From JACCZX01 sp963791315 (lineage in GTDB: Bacteria; Pseudomonadota; Gammaproteobacteria; Burkholderiales; Burkholderiaceae_F): a stretch of DNA of 64,000 nt. Shown piece by piece: positions 18,695 to 29,179 of the stretch (positions within the stretch are counted from its first letter, which is position 1; each line of letters starts with the position of its first letter). The translations under genes and the position numbers were made by a program. The stretch is from assembly GCA_963791315.1 (NCBI GenBank), contig CAWBRQ010000007.1:682001-746000 (forward strand). The letters are read 5' to 3'. Under the pieces are notes generated by a model. It saw only the letters and a program-made list of their open reading frames with translations, was not told the DNA's origin and did no database searches.

Positions 18695-20157
18695 ATGAAC
18701 CTCGCCGATCTGAACGAATTTGTCGCCGCCAAGTGGGATGAAGATCTGGTCCCTCAGCTTGTCGATTACGTGCGCGTGCCGGCCAAGTCGCCCGCGTTCG
18801 ATGCGAGCTGGGACGCGCATGGACACCTGAGGTCTGTGGTGAAGACTGCTGAACAATGGTGTCGCCAGCAGTCGATCGATGGTCTGACGATAGAAATCGT
18901 TGCGATTGAAGGCAGAACGCCGTGCCTGCTGTTCGACGTGCCTGCGACCGCACGGACTCGGCAACGACCGGACGGTTTTGTTTTACGGCCATCTGGACAA
19001 GCAGCCCGAAATGGTGGGATGGCGCGACGATCTTGGCCCCTGGAAGCCGGTCATCGAAGACGGCAAGCTCTACGGCCGCGGGAGCGCTGACGACGGTTAC
19101 GCGATCTATGCCGCGCTGACGACGATCGCCGCACTCGATGCGCAAGGTGTTGCGCGGCCGCGCTGCGTCGGCATTATCGAAACTTGCGAAGAAAGCGGCA
19201 GTCCCGATCTGCCGGAATATCTGACGCTGCTTGCGCCGCGATTCGGCGACGTGCAGCTGGTCGTCGGACTCGATTCGGGTTGCCGCAACTACGATCAGCT
19301 GTGGGTGACGACGTCGCTGCGCGGATTGGTCGGCGGCACGTTGACCGTCGAAATTCTGTCCGAAGGCGTGCACTCGGGACACGCGAGCGGCATCGTGCCT
19401 TCGTCGTTCCGGATTGCTCGGCAGTTGCTGAACCGGCTCGACGATCCGCAGACGGGCGCGTGCTGCTGCCGGAGTTGCATGCTGAGATTCCCGCCGAGCG
19501 CGTTGCAGCAGGCTGCAAGTTGCCGGCGACATCCTCGGTGACGCGGTATGGAAGGAGTTTCCGTGGGTCAGTTGCAGGCACGGACCGGCGGTCACTTGCA
19601 TGCGCTGCCCGTCACCACCGATCCGGTCGAAGGGATCTTGAATCGAACCTGGCGGCCGGCGCTCGCGGTCACCGGTGCCGCTGGTTTGCCGATCGATCGA
19701 TTCGGCGGGCAACGTGCTGCGTCCGAAGACGACGTTCAAGCTCAGCATGCGCATACCACCGACCGTCGACGGCGACGCAGGCGACGCGGGCGCTGCAGCA
19801 GGCGCTGACGCGAGAACGCCGCCATACAACGCGAAGGTGACGTTCGAAGCCGACTGGGGCGCGACCGGCTGGAATGCTCCGGCCACTGCGCCGTGGCTGA
19901 GACAGATGCGTTGGCGAGGGCGCTTCGCTGCCAGGTCGTATGGCACGGAGGTCAGCGTGGATCGGCGAGGGCGGCACGATCCCGTTCATGAACATGCTGG
20001 GCGAACGCTTTCCGCGCGCGCAGTTCTTGATTACCGGCGTGCTGGGGCCGCATTCGAATGCACACGGCCCGAACGAGTTTCTGCACATGCGTACGCCAAG
20101 AAGTTGACCGCGGCGGTCGCAAGCGGTGGTGGCGTCCGTTCGGTGAAACTGGGCTAG
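18695..20157 (+). pseudogene. M20 family dipeptidase, broken by several frame changes
   Basis: Pieces in all three frames line up in order with an M20 (carnosinase/PepV-like) dipeptidase of about 480 residues: the N terminus from the ATG at 18695, then after a break near 18950 the metal-site segment LFYGHLDKQPE and GRGSADDGYA, the catalytic IETCEESGS segment, and after breaks near 19460, 19540, 19690 and 19900 the dimerisation domain and a C terminus resembling FLITGVLGPHSNAHGPNEF. Key metal-binding residues (GHLD, ADD, EES) are intact in their fragments. The stop overlaps the stop of gluQ on the other strand. Consensus errors are a likelier cause than decay, but the present sequence cannot make a full protein. 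Confidence 0.75.
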
Positions 20158-21027
20158 TCGCCCTTGTTCCAGCGCGCGCCCAGGCTTCAGTCGCCGCGCG
20201 TAAGAAGCCGGTCGACCGCAGGTCGCACCAATGATGCGGCAGTCCGAGATGTTGCGCCGCGGCTTGAGCTCCCACAGGCTCGCTCGCGATTGACCGCGCG
20301 TGCACCGGTCTGCTTCGACAGCTTTTCGCCGGTCTCGTTGAGCACAAGCGGCGACATGCAGGTAGCGCGGCGTCGGCAGTGCAAGCGCGCGCTGCAGCAC
20401 GATCTGGCGCGGCGTGTTGTCGAGCAGATCGGCACCGCGAACGACGTCGGTGATTGACTGCTCGGCGTCGTCGACGACCACTGCGAGCTGATACGCCCAT
20501 AACCCGTCGGCACGTCGAATGACGAAGTCGCCGACGCTGCGCTTCAAGTCTTGCACGTAGCGCCCGGTGGCACGATCGACAAAGCCCACCTGTTCGTCCG
20601 GCACGCGAGATCGCAATGCGCGCATCGGTTGGCCCGCGCAGCGCCGGCCGCACACGTTCCCGGGTAGACGCCGGCAGGCCGCCCGATGCGCTTCGACGAT
20701 GTCTTCGACGTCGCTTGCGCGAACAGGTGCAGCCGTATACGCAGTCCAGCAGCCTGCAGTCGCAAGAACGCTGCTTCATACAGTGCGCCGCGCTTGCTTT
20801 GAAACACCACCGGCTCGTCCGACTCGAGCCCGCATCGCGCCAGCGTTTCGACGAGGTCGGCTGCCGCACCGGCAACGTTGCGCGGCGGATCGAGATCCTC
20901 GATTCGGACGATCCAGACGCCACCCGCGGCACGTGCGTCGAGCCAGCTCGCGAGAGCGGTGACCAGCGAGCCGGCGTGCAGCGGGCCCGGTCGGTGAAGG
21001 CGCAAAACGTCCGCGATATGGCGTCAC
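20154..21027 (-). pseudogene. gluQ: Glutamyl-Q tRNA(Asp) synthetase, frame-disrupted
   Basis: Fragments in several frames add up to GluQ (YadB), the truncated glutamyl-tRNA synthetase that charges the queuosine of tRNA-Asp. The GTG at 21027 opens YRGRFAPSPTGP with the HIGH-like LHAGSL close behind in another frame; IVRIEDLDPPR follows; the middle region continues as VGFVDRATGRYVQDL, DFVIRRADGLWAYQLAVVVDD, and near 20310 the KMSKS-like KLSKQTGA. At least four frame changes are needed (near 20980, 20770, 20650 and 20320). Length (about 290 codons) agrees with the family. Confidence 0.75.
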
Positions 21028-21229
21028 GCGAGATGCCACCCCTGCGTTGTGCGATTTGGTTGGCCGGATTCCGGCTGGAATCTGCCCCACTTTGTGGCTT
21101 CGGCGAAGCGTCGGTAGACCGATTATCCAGGACCCTCCAACCGCTGCACTCCGTGCGGTCGAGCGTCGCTCCACGAGACCACCGTGGCCAGGCCGCAACC
21201 GTCACCGTCGAACTCTTCAAGGTCGTCGC

Positions 21230-23510
21230 TCGATTGGCCGAACGACGTGGTTCGGAGTCTCGCGTTCGGCTTGCTGGCGGTGCTGCATTCTCTGGCGCGA
21301 GGATAAGCTGCCGCACGCGGCGGTGTGGTGGTCGGTGCTGGCCGATCGTCGTCATCGCGCGCGCGCTGTATTGCCAGTGGATGTTGAGCCGGACTCGGCG
21401 AACTCGACCAGCGTCCGACGGCTCCGCGGACCAGGCGTACGCCGCGGTCGCCGCGCTCGAAGGCACCGCGTGGGCACGCTGCTGGTGCTGCTGCCGGCAG
21501 CTAGCGAAGTCGGCCGCGGTGCTGCAGCTCGGTGCTGACGGTGCTGATCTGCTCGGCGACGCTGCTGCCGTTCGCACCAGCCGGGCTGCCGTGGGTCGCG
21601 TTCGCGGTGCCGGTGGGGTTTGCGCAGCTGATCGCGCTGATGTCGCGCGACTTGCCGCTGCGCGAGATCATGCTGCTGACGTGGATGATGATCATCGGCG
21701 GGCGGTGCGATGACCGCGCAATGGCTGCAAGCGCGCGCTGTCGAGCAATCTGTCGCTGCGCCGCGCGCCGACGCTCGCAGCGCGATCGCAGGAGCAGGCG
21801 AATGCGGAACTCAATCGCAGCCGCGAGCAACTGCGGCTTGCGCTCGACGCGATCGACGCCGGCATCGCCGACACCAACTTTCTGAACGGCGAGCGCTTCT
21901 TTTTCGGCGCGCTTCTTCGGCATCCTCGGCTACGAGATCGCGAGATCGTTCCTGCAAGGAATACCGCTTTTCGGAGTCGCTGCATCCGGACGATCGCGAC
22001 CGCGTCATCGCCGCGCCGGCGCCGCCATACCGATCGGGTGCGGCGCTGCGCGAGGAGTGCCGCCTGCAGCGCGCCGACGGGAACTATGTCTGGGTGACGA
22101 TGCGCGGCGAGACCGTGCGCGGCAGCGACGGCAAGACGACGCGACTCGTGTTGTCGATCGTCGATACCACCGAGCACCGGCTGGCGCAGCAGCGACTGAC
22201 CGACAGCGAGCTGCGCTACCGGGCCCTGGTCGAGGCCTCGCCGTCGCTGATCTGGGTGTGCGATGCAACGGGCCGGCTGACGTTTGTGTCGGAACGCGCG
22301 TGCCGGCGCATGTTCGGTTTCGAGCCGCGCGAGACTGATCGGGCGACATGTCGCCGACTTCAACGGCCGGAGATTCACGCGCCGCGAATTCCTGCGGCGC
22401 TTTTCGCCGGTCATGCACGGCAGGCCGGTGTTCGACATGGAGGCGATGAGCGCGACCAGCGCGCCGAGCCGTTGCACGTCAACGTCAGCTCGCTGCCGAT
22501 GCTGAACGATGCCGGGCGAGATCGAGTCGGTGACTGGCGTCTGCAGCGACATCACGGCGCTGAAGCAGCGCGAGCGCGAGCTCAACGTCGCGATGCGCAA
22601 CCAGCAGGCGGTGTTCGACGCTGCCGGCGAGGGCATCGTATTCGTCCGCAATGGCCGTATCGAGGGTCCGAATCGGCGCGCTGGCCCGCATGCTCGGGCT
22701 GACCCGCGAGGCGCTGGTCGGCCAGCCCGTCGAGGAAATCCTGGCGCAGCGGCGACTGGGAAACGATCGAGCAGGCAACGCGCGCCGCCGCGGTCCGGGC
22801 GACGCCGCGATCCATGAAGTCATGCTGCGCGCCAAGACGGCCGCACGTCTGGTGCCAACTGACGTCGCGCCGGCCGGGAGGCCAACTCCGCGAACGTTCT
22901 GGTGCTGACCGACATTACTTCTCTGAAGCGGCGCGAGGAATTGGCCTGGCACCACGCCAACCACGACGAGCTCACCGGCCTGCCGAACCGGCGCCAGCTC
23001 GGCGAGCACGCGCGTCGCCTGCTGTCGGTGGCGCTACGGCAGAAGCGCCGACTGGCGGCGGTACTGGTGCTCGATCTCGACGGATTCAAGGAGATCAACG
23101 ACCTGTTCGGACATTCCTACGGCGATAACGCTGCTGAAGCGCGTGGCGCTGCGCCTGTCCGACGTTTTGCGCGACTACGACGTCGTCGCACGCACCGGTG
23201 GCGACGAATTCGTCGTGCTGCTGCCTGAGATCGATGCAGCCGTCGATCGCAATGGTCGTCGCCGAGAAGCTGATCGCCGCAGCCAGCGAAAACGTCGACG
23301 CACCGGGGCGCTCGGTGCGGATGCACGCGAGCGTCGGCATTGCGCTTGTTCCCGGCGGACGGCCACGATTTCGACTCGCTGCTGTCCGCGGCCGACAACG
23401 CGATGTACGCCGCCAAGGCAGCCGGCAAGAACCGCTATCAATTTGCAGGCGAAATAAATCCCGGCGCACCGAAGCGCGCCGGCTCCGAAGACAGCGTGCG
23501 CTTGCAGTAG
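21230..23510 (+). pseudogene. Membrane PAS-GGDEF diguanylate cyclase, first of a tandem pair, frame-disrupted
   Basis: Read across frames, this is a multi-helix membrane domain (about 21230-21720, for example FAVPVGFAQLIALMSRDLP), at least two PAS domains (RYRALVEASPSLIWVCDA and a later AVFDAAGEGIVFVRNG), and a C-terminal GGDEF domain with NHDELTGLPNRRQL, DLDGFKEINDLFGH and an intact GGDEF in RTGGDEFVVLL. The stop at 23508-23510 is in frame with the closing AAKAAGKNRYQF motif. Eight or more frame changes are needed and the start is uncertain. If intact, the protein would synthesise cyclic di-GMP in response to a membrane or ligand signal. It is paralogous to the next gene. Confidence 0.65.
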
Positions 23511-23527
23511 CGCTACGGGGCACGCCG

Positions 23528-23546
23528 GCGGGCCATGGGAGCCCGC
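23528..23546 (+). terminator. Possible terminator hairpin without a T run
   Basis: GCGGGC, a 7-base loop, GCCCGC, 18 bases after the stop of the first GGDEF gene. The stem is perfect but short and no T tract follows, so Rho-independent termination is doubtful. Confidence 0.3.
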
Positions 23547-23689
23547 AACTCACCTTTCCGGCCTACCGCTGCCGCCCTAAAGTGGCGCCCGAAGGCGTTA
23601 TGCGCCGACAGTCGGTGATTGCTGATTCTGTGGCGCAGACGGCTAGGATATCGGTCCACCCAAACTAGCGGTCGCGCGGCGCAGTCCTA

Positions 23690-26600
23690 TGTATACAAGC
23701 GGAGGACCCACCGAAACGCGCAGCTTGCCGCGCAAGTCCCCGCCCGCCCACTTGACTTCGACCTGCGGGTTGCGTTTGCCGCCGAGCGGCGGCTGCTCCC
23801 AGCGCTGTTGTTGATAGGTCTGGTGGCGGCTTTTGCCGCAATGCGTGCCGGCGCCAATGCGCTTGCGCTTGCATGGCTTGCGCTGTACGGCGTCAATGCG
23901 GCGATCCGATTTCTGATCGCCACCGAGTATGCAACGGCGTCACGTGAAGTGTCAGCGGAGACGCGTGGCGGAAAAATTTATCTGGCCACTGCGGTGGCCG
24001 ATGTCGTGCTGTGGACCCTGATGCTTGCCCTGGTGCCGAATGCGGCAGCGTTCGTCGCCGGCCCGGGTGCCTACGCAGCCGCCGGCGCCGTTCTGCTTGG
24101 CGCGCTGAGCTACGGTGGCTGGCCGCGCGTCTGGACCTTTTACGTGCTGGCCTGGGTCGGTGTGTTTGCCATCGGCGCGCTGCGTGCTCCAGGGTGAGAT
24201 GCCGACGTTCGTGATGGGCTTTCCGCTGTGGTTGCTCGCTGCCTGGTGGATTGGCCGACAGCAGCCGATGGCGCGTCACGTCGCGCGTGTAGCGCACCAG
24301 ACGATGGCCAGCAACCTGACGCGGTTCGGCTGGCAGGCCGCGATTCACGCGATACCGACGCCGGTAATCGTCGTGCGCAACGATCGCCTGATCGAGGTCA
24401 ATCGCTCGGCGTGCGAATTCATCGGGCGCAGCGAGCGTGCAATCGTCGGCAATCTCGTTGCCGAGTGCCTGATCGCCGATCCGCCTGATGCGCTCGATCC
24501 GGTCAAGCATCCGTCGAGGTCGAGCGTCGCCGTCGAAATGAGGCCGGCCGGCCGCACGTTCGACGGCGCGTTGTGGAACGGCCGTGTGCGCTTCATGGAG
24601 CCCGGCCGCGAGTCGTCGGTAATCGTGATTGCGCTGACCAAGGCGGCGCACGAGCCGTTTGGCCCGAGTCGATTGCTCGAGGACGCACGGCGCTTCGCCG
24701 AGTGGATGGGCGGGATGCAGGGGCTGCCGTGGTATCGCGACGAGCGCGGCGTTCTCGTTCTGCCGCGGGAATTTCCGCCGCCGACCGACCGTTGATCACC
24801 AGCGACTCGACGGCGTTTCCTCTCGGCTATTTGTTGACCGAGGCAGAGCGCGCGCGCATCAACGGCATCTATAAGGAGTTCCTGCGCGCGGGCGCGGTGT
24901 TCGACGAGCGCATGAGCCTGCGCGATAACGGTGGCGTCGCGCGCGCGGTGCGCGTGATCTGCGTGACGCGTCCGCCGATCGGAAACTCGGTGGCGCCGGT
25001 CGTCGGTACGATCGCGGCGGCCAAGAGCGCGCCAGCGCGTCCGATCGAAGCAACGGCCGATCTGCTGGCGCGACTGCCGGTGCTGGTTTGGCTGGTCGAC
25101 GCGCAGGGCCGGGTCGTGCACGCGCAAAGCACCGATCCGCAGACGCTGGGGTATGCGCACCGAAACGCGGCTGCGCCCGCAATGGGACGAGGCATTCGAG
25201 TTCAAGAGCGAGTCTCGCGCAGCGATGCTAAATGCGCTGCAGAAGTCGCTCGGTGGCACGCCCGTATTCGACGTCGTCAACGCCCGCACCAGCCGCTCGG
25301 GCGGCCGCTTGGCACTGCGCAGCCACTTCGTGCCCTACACCAGCCACGATCCAAGCAAGAAGCTGCAGGCGGTGCTGGTGCTCGACACGATTGCGTCGCA
25401 CGCGAATTGATCGAGCTCGATCGCCTGAAGCGCAGCAAGTCGCAGTACAAGTCGCTGGTTGAGGCGTCGGCCAACCTGATCTGGGCGTGCAACCACGAAT
25501 TCATGATTACGTTCGTCAGCCGCCGCGCCACGCGCGAAATCTACGGCTACGAAACGCGCGAGCTGCTCGGACGCTCGATCGACGTGCTGCTGCCGACCGA
25601 TATCGATCAGCCTGCCGTCGCCGCCGCGTTCGAGGCGCTGCGCGAAGGCAAGCCGATTCGCGATCTGGAGGCGGTACACATGACGCAAGGCGGCCGTCGG
25701 CTGATCATGTCGATCAGCGCAGCGCCGCTTAAGCGTCCGGACGGAACGTTCGCCGGCGTGATCGGCATGAATGCTGACCTGACGGCATTGAAGTCGCGCG
25801 AGCGGCGGCTGTCGGAAGCGCTGCGCGTCGAGCGCACCGTGCTCGATTCGGCAGGTCAGGCGATTGCGGTGGTCAAGTCCGGGCACCGTGCAGCGCTGCA
25901 ATGACGCTTTCCTTCGACTGGTGGGCCTGCCGCCGGACGAGCTCGCGCATACGCAGGTGTCCGATTGTTTGCTCGAGCCAGAAGACTGGCGCGACGTCAC
26001 CGAAGCCGCCGAAGAGGCAAGCACGCATGATCAAGCGGTCGTGCGCGAGTTGCGCGTGCAACGCGGCGCCCATTTGAAGCGCGTGATGGGCTCGGGCAAC
26101 GGCGCTGCGTGGTGCCAGGTCACCGCGCGCTCGATCGCGCCGGGCGAATTCGTGCTGGTGATCGCCGACATCGACACGCTCAAGCAGCGCGAGGCCAACG
26201 CGCTGCACGAAGCGCAGCACGACGAGCTCACCGGCCTGCCGAATCGCCGCCTGCTGGCGGAGCGCGCCGCTTCTGCGCTCGCGACTTCCGAGCTGCGCCA
26301 GGTCAGTTGCGCGGTTCTGGCAATCGATCTCGACGGCTTCAAGGACATCAACGATCAATACGGCCACGAAGTCGGTGACTTGATGCTGCGCGAAATCGCA
26401 GTGCGTCTGGCGCGCGTGATGCGGCCACAGGATACGGTGGCGCGCCGCGGCGGAGACGAGTTTGCGGTGCTCGCCCCCGATGTCGGTGCGCGACTCGAAG
26501 TCGAAAAAATTTCGCTGCGGCTATTGCAGGCGATCGCGCAGCCGGTGGTGCTCGCGGGCGAAGCCCCGGACAGTCTCCCGCCGCTGACGGTATCGGCCAG

Positions 26601-26778
26601 CATTGGCGTTGCGCTGGCACCTGAGCAGGGGCGCGATCTGGAGCGTCTGCTGCAACTCGCCGATCTCGCGATGTACGACGCCAAGCTCAAAGGCAAGAAC
26701 CGCTTCGCGTTTGCACACAACGCGGGACTGCCGAACAACGTCACGCCGCTGGTACCACGCGCCACGCGTAGCGGTTGA
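23690..26778 (+). pseudogene. Membrane PAS-GGDEF diguanylate cyclase, second of a tandem pair, frame-disrupted
   Basis: A multi-helix N-terminal membrane domain (about 23750-24290, segments such as LLIGLVAAFAAMRAGANALA and VADVVLWTLMLALVP) is followed by several PAS-like domains (around 24340, 25060, 25450 with SLVEASANLIWACNHEF, and 25820) and a GGDEF domain in one open stretch from 25864 to 26778. The latter has HDELTGLPNRRLL, DLDGFKDINDQYGH, the active-site RRGGDEFAVL and the closing MYDAKLKGKNRF. Breaks lie near 24190, 24795, 25160, 25410 and 25885. The exact start is unclear. The signalling output should be cyclic di-GMP. No EAL domain is present. Confidence 0.65.
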
Positions 26779-26925
26779 CGCGGCGCACGTGACGCCGCGC
26801 TTGCCTTGGATGCAGCTGGCGCGGCTGCATTCAGAGGGCCGATATCATTCGCCTCGCGAACAGCCATCAGTTCTAAATGGCTCGACGCTTCGATCTTCCT
26901 TGATATCTGGAGAGCGGGAGCAACG

Positions 26926-27325
26926 ATGAGGGGTACGTCTGACGCGCTAAGTCTGATCGGCAGGATTTTTCTGGCGGTTATTTTTGTGTGGTCGGGTTTC
27001 GGCAAAATCAGCGGCTTCGCAGGGACTGGTCGGTCAAATCGCTTCGAAGGGTTTTCCGGCAGCGCAGGTATTTGCCGCAGCGACGATCGTGATCGAGGTC
27101 GGCGTGGCGCTGATGCTGGTCGCCGGCTGGAAGGCGCGCTGGGCCGCTTTCGTGCTGGCTGTGTTCACCGCCATCGTGACGTTTTTCTTTCACAACTTCT
27201 GGGCCGCGCCAGAAGCGCAGAAAATGATGGAGCAGATTAATTTCATGAAGAATCTGGCGCTGATCGGCGGCTTGCTGATGGTGATGGCATTTGGTCCTGG
27301 GCGCCTGAGCGTCGACAAGCGTTAG
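26926..27325 (+). CDS. DoxX family membrane protein, one frame change
   Basis: About 133 residues when joined. The N-terminal part from the ATG at 26926 (SLIGRIFLAVIFVWSGFGKI) carries the classic DoxX first helix; after a one-base change near 27022 the frame continues as LVGQIASKGFPAAQV, three more helices including the FFFHNFW segment, and the stop at 27323-27325. DoxX proteins are small four-helix membrane proteins of the DoxD/DoxX group, often linked to respiratory or thiol-stress functions. The gene stands alone after the GGDEF pair and converges with the esterase. Confidence 0.85.
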
Positions 27326-27337
27326 GGCAAATCTTCC

Positions 27338-28006
27338 TTACGTCAGAGCTCGCTTCAGAAACGCGGCGATATCGCGGATCTCTTGTTCGTTGACCGAGTG
27401 CGGCATCGGGTACTGATGCCACTCGACGTTGTAGCCGGCCGCGGTTAGCGCATCGCGCGAAGCCGCGCCGCGCGCGAGTGGGACGATCGGATCCGACGTG
27501 CCGTGCGCCATGAAGATCGGTATCTGAGTACTCGCTGGCGCGCGCTCAGAGGTGAAGTTGTCGGCCAGCGGCAAATAACAGGACAACGCGATGATCGCAG
27601 CCAGCGGCTGCGCTTGGCGCAGCCCGGTGTGCAGCGCGATGGCACCGCCCTGCGAGAAACCCGCCAGCACGATGCGCGACCTTGACACGCCGCGCTCTAC
27701 CTCGCGCGCGACAAGCGCCTCGACCTGCTGTTGTGATGCACGTATTCCTTTTTCGTCCTCGCGACGAAGAAGATCAACGTTGACAATGTCGTACCACGCA
27801 CGCATCACGGCGCCGCCATTGATGGTGACCGGCATGGTTGTCGCATGCGGAAAGACGTAACGTGCCGCCGGAGCACCGAGAGCCTGCAGCTCGCGCACAA
27901 CAGGCACGAAGTCATAACCGTCGGCGCCCAGTCCATGTAGCCATATGACGGTGACCGTCGGCGAAGGGTGCGTCTGTAGTTCGACGCATTCAAGCAGCGT
28001 GTTCAT
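27338..28006 (-). CDS. Carboxylesterase, phospholipase/carboxylesterase family
   Basis: A 222-residue alpha/beta hydrolase of the YpfH/EstB group. The oxyanion segment is WLHGLGADGYDF, the nucleophile elbow GFSQGGAI, the acid FMAHGTSDPIVP and the catalytic His lies in YPMPHSVN near the C terminus, so the triad is complete. Length is typical. It acts on small esters or acyl-protein bonds; the physiological substrate is unknown. Its start overlaps the end of mog by 4 bases, so it is the last gene of the darP-mog-esterase set. Confidence 0.9.
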   Translation of the reverse strand: MNTLLECVELQTHPSPTVTVIWLHGLGADGYDFVPVVRELQALGAPAARYVFPHATTMPVTINGGAVMRAWYDIVNVDLLRREDEKGIRASQQQVEALVAREVERGVSRSRIVLAGFSQGGAIALHTGLRQAQPLAAIIALSCYLPLADNFTSERAPASTQIPIFMAHGTSDPIVPLARGAASRDALTAAGYNVEWHQYPMPHSVNEQEIRDIAAFLKRALT

Positions 28007-28620
28007 TTCTCCGTCCTTAACGCGGACTTGGGGCGAAACGCCTTGACTACCGCATCGTGCGTTTCGATGTACGGCCCACCTATTAGGTCGATGCAGTACG
28101 GAACGGCCGCGAAAATGCCGTGCGCCAGCGTCTGCCCCTCTGGTGACTTCAGCCCCTCGAGCGTTTCCGTAATCGCCTTCGGCTGACCCGGCAAATTCAG
28201 AATCAGCGCGGCATGATCGGCGGTCTCGCGCAGCACTCCCACCTGGCGCGACAGGATTGCGGTCGGCACGAACTCGAGCGAGATGCGGCGCATTTGCTCA
28301 CCGAAGCCGGGCATCACGCGGGTTGCCACGGCGAGGGTGGCTTCGGGCGTCACGTCGCGCCGAGCAGGACCGGTGCCGCCGGTCGTTAACACCAGGTCGC
28401 AGCCGACATCGTCGATGAGCTCGATCAGCGTCTGCTCGATCGTCGAGCGGTCGTCGGCAATCAGGCGCTGATGCGTCTGCAGCGGTGTCTTCAGCGCGCG
28501 CTCGAACCATTGCTGCAGGCCGGGCAAGCCCTGATCAACGTAGACGCCTTGCGAGGCGCGATCGGAGATCGATACCAGGCCGACGATGAGTTCATTTGCA
28601 AATGCGCGTTTAGCCTTCAT
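28003..28620 (-). CDS. mog: Molybdopterin adenylyltransferase
   Basis: A 205-residue MoaB/Mog protein. Residues 10-20 read LIVGLVSISDR, the core signature TTGGTGPARRDVTPEAT follows near residue 90, and the C-terminal part has the LNLPGQPKAI segment of the molybdopterin-binding site. Mog adenylates molybdopterin before molybdenum insertion. The ATG at 28620 was chosen because it opens directly on the conserved strand; 65 further in-frame codons upstream are darP antisense filler. It overlaps the end of darP by 11 bases. Confidence 0.9.
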   Translation of the reverse strand: MKAKRAFANELIVGLVSISDRASQGVYVDQGLPGLQQWFERALKTPLQTHQRLIADDRSTIEQTLIELIDDVGCDLVLTTGGTGPARRDVTPEATLAVATRVMPGFGEQMRRISLEFVPTAILSRQVGVLRETADHAALILNLPGQPKAITETLEGLKSPEGQTLAHGIFAAVPYCIDLIGGPYIETHDAVVKAFRPKSALRTEK

Positions 28621-29173
28621 CGGCCGATGATGCGCGATCGCGCAGTTCACTTTCCAGGTGCCGGTTTTCCAAGTGCTGATACAACCGGCGGTAGAGCTCG
28701 CGTGCATGCTTCGGCGGCTGCTGCAGCTCGCGCTCTCGACGCGCGCTACGAATCGTCGAGCGCAGCCATTGCGTTTCGGCATCGCGATGCTCCGCAATGA
28801 AGGCGGTGAGAGCATCGTCGTCGTCCAGCAACCGGTCGCGCCATGTCTCGGCTCGATGCATCAGAGACACCGCGGCGCGCGACTCTCCGGTGACCCTTGC
28901 GAGCGCTACTCGAATCGCATCGGCGTCGGCGTGTCGCATTAGCTTTCCCAGGTACTGCATGTGCCGGCGCCGCGCTTCATGCCCCTTGACGCGGTGCGCA
29001 AATTCGACCGCTTCGCGAAGTTCGTCGGGCAGGTCAAGCCGTGCAAACTGATCGGGGCTTAACTCGACGAGCTGCTCGCCCAGCGTCTGCAGCGCGTGCA
29101 TTTGCCGTTTTAGCTCGGTCTTGCTCGGTCGTTCCGCGTCGTCCGGCGTCGCTTCCATATCGTTAGTTATCAT
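28610..29173 (-). CDS. darP: Ribosome-associated protein DarP (YjgA, DUF615)
   Basis: A 187-residue highly charged, helical protein of the DarP/DUF615 family, which associates with late 50S ribosome assembly intermediates. The family hallmarks are visible: SKTELKRQMHALQTLGEQLVEL near the N terminus, RRRHMQYLGKLMR in the middle and the FRELYR-like ARELYRRLYQHLE near the C terminus. The start at 29173 lies next to the divergent pmbA start (29180); the ATG at 29158 is an alternative. Adjacent divergent pmbA is a common arrangement in proteobacteria. Confidence 0.9.
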   Translation of the reverse strand: MITNDMEATPDDAERPSKTELKRQMHALQTLGEQLVELSPDQFARLDLPDELREAVEFAHRVKGHEARRRHMQYLGKLMRHADADAIRVALARVTGESRAAVSLMHRAETWRDRLLDDDDALTAFIAEHRDAETQWLRSTIRSARRERELQQPPKHARELYRRLYQHLENRHLESELRDRASSADEG

Positions 29174-29179
29174 ACCGAC

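Noticed and set aside
18612..19946. A 444-codon minus-strand open frame
   Set aside because: It lies antisense to the M20 peptidase and the GlcG start region, is rich in Arg, Ser and Ala as GC-rich shadow frames are, and shows no domain.
19952..21577. A 541-codon minus-strand open frame
   Set aside because: It runs antisense and out of frame over gluQ and the first GGDEF gene; composition is low-complexity Arg, Ala and Ser with no motif.
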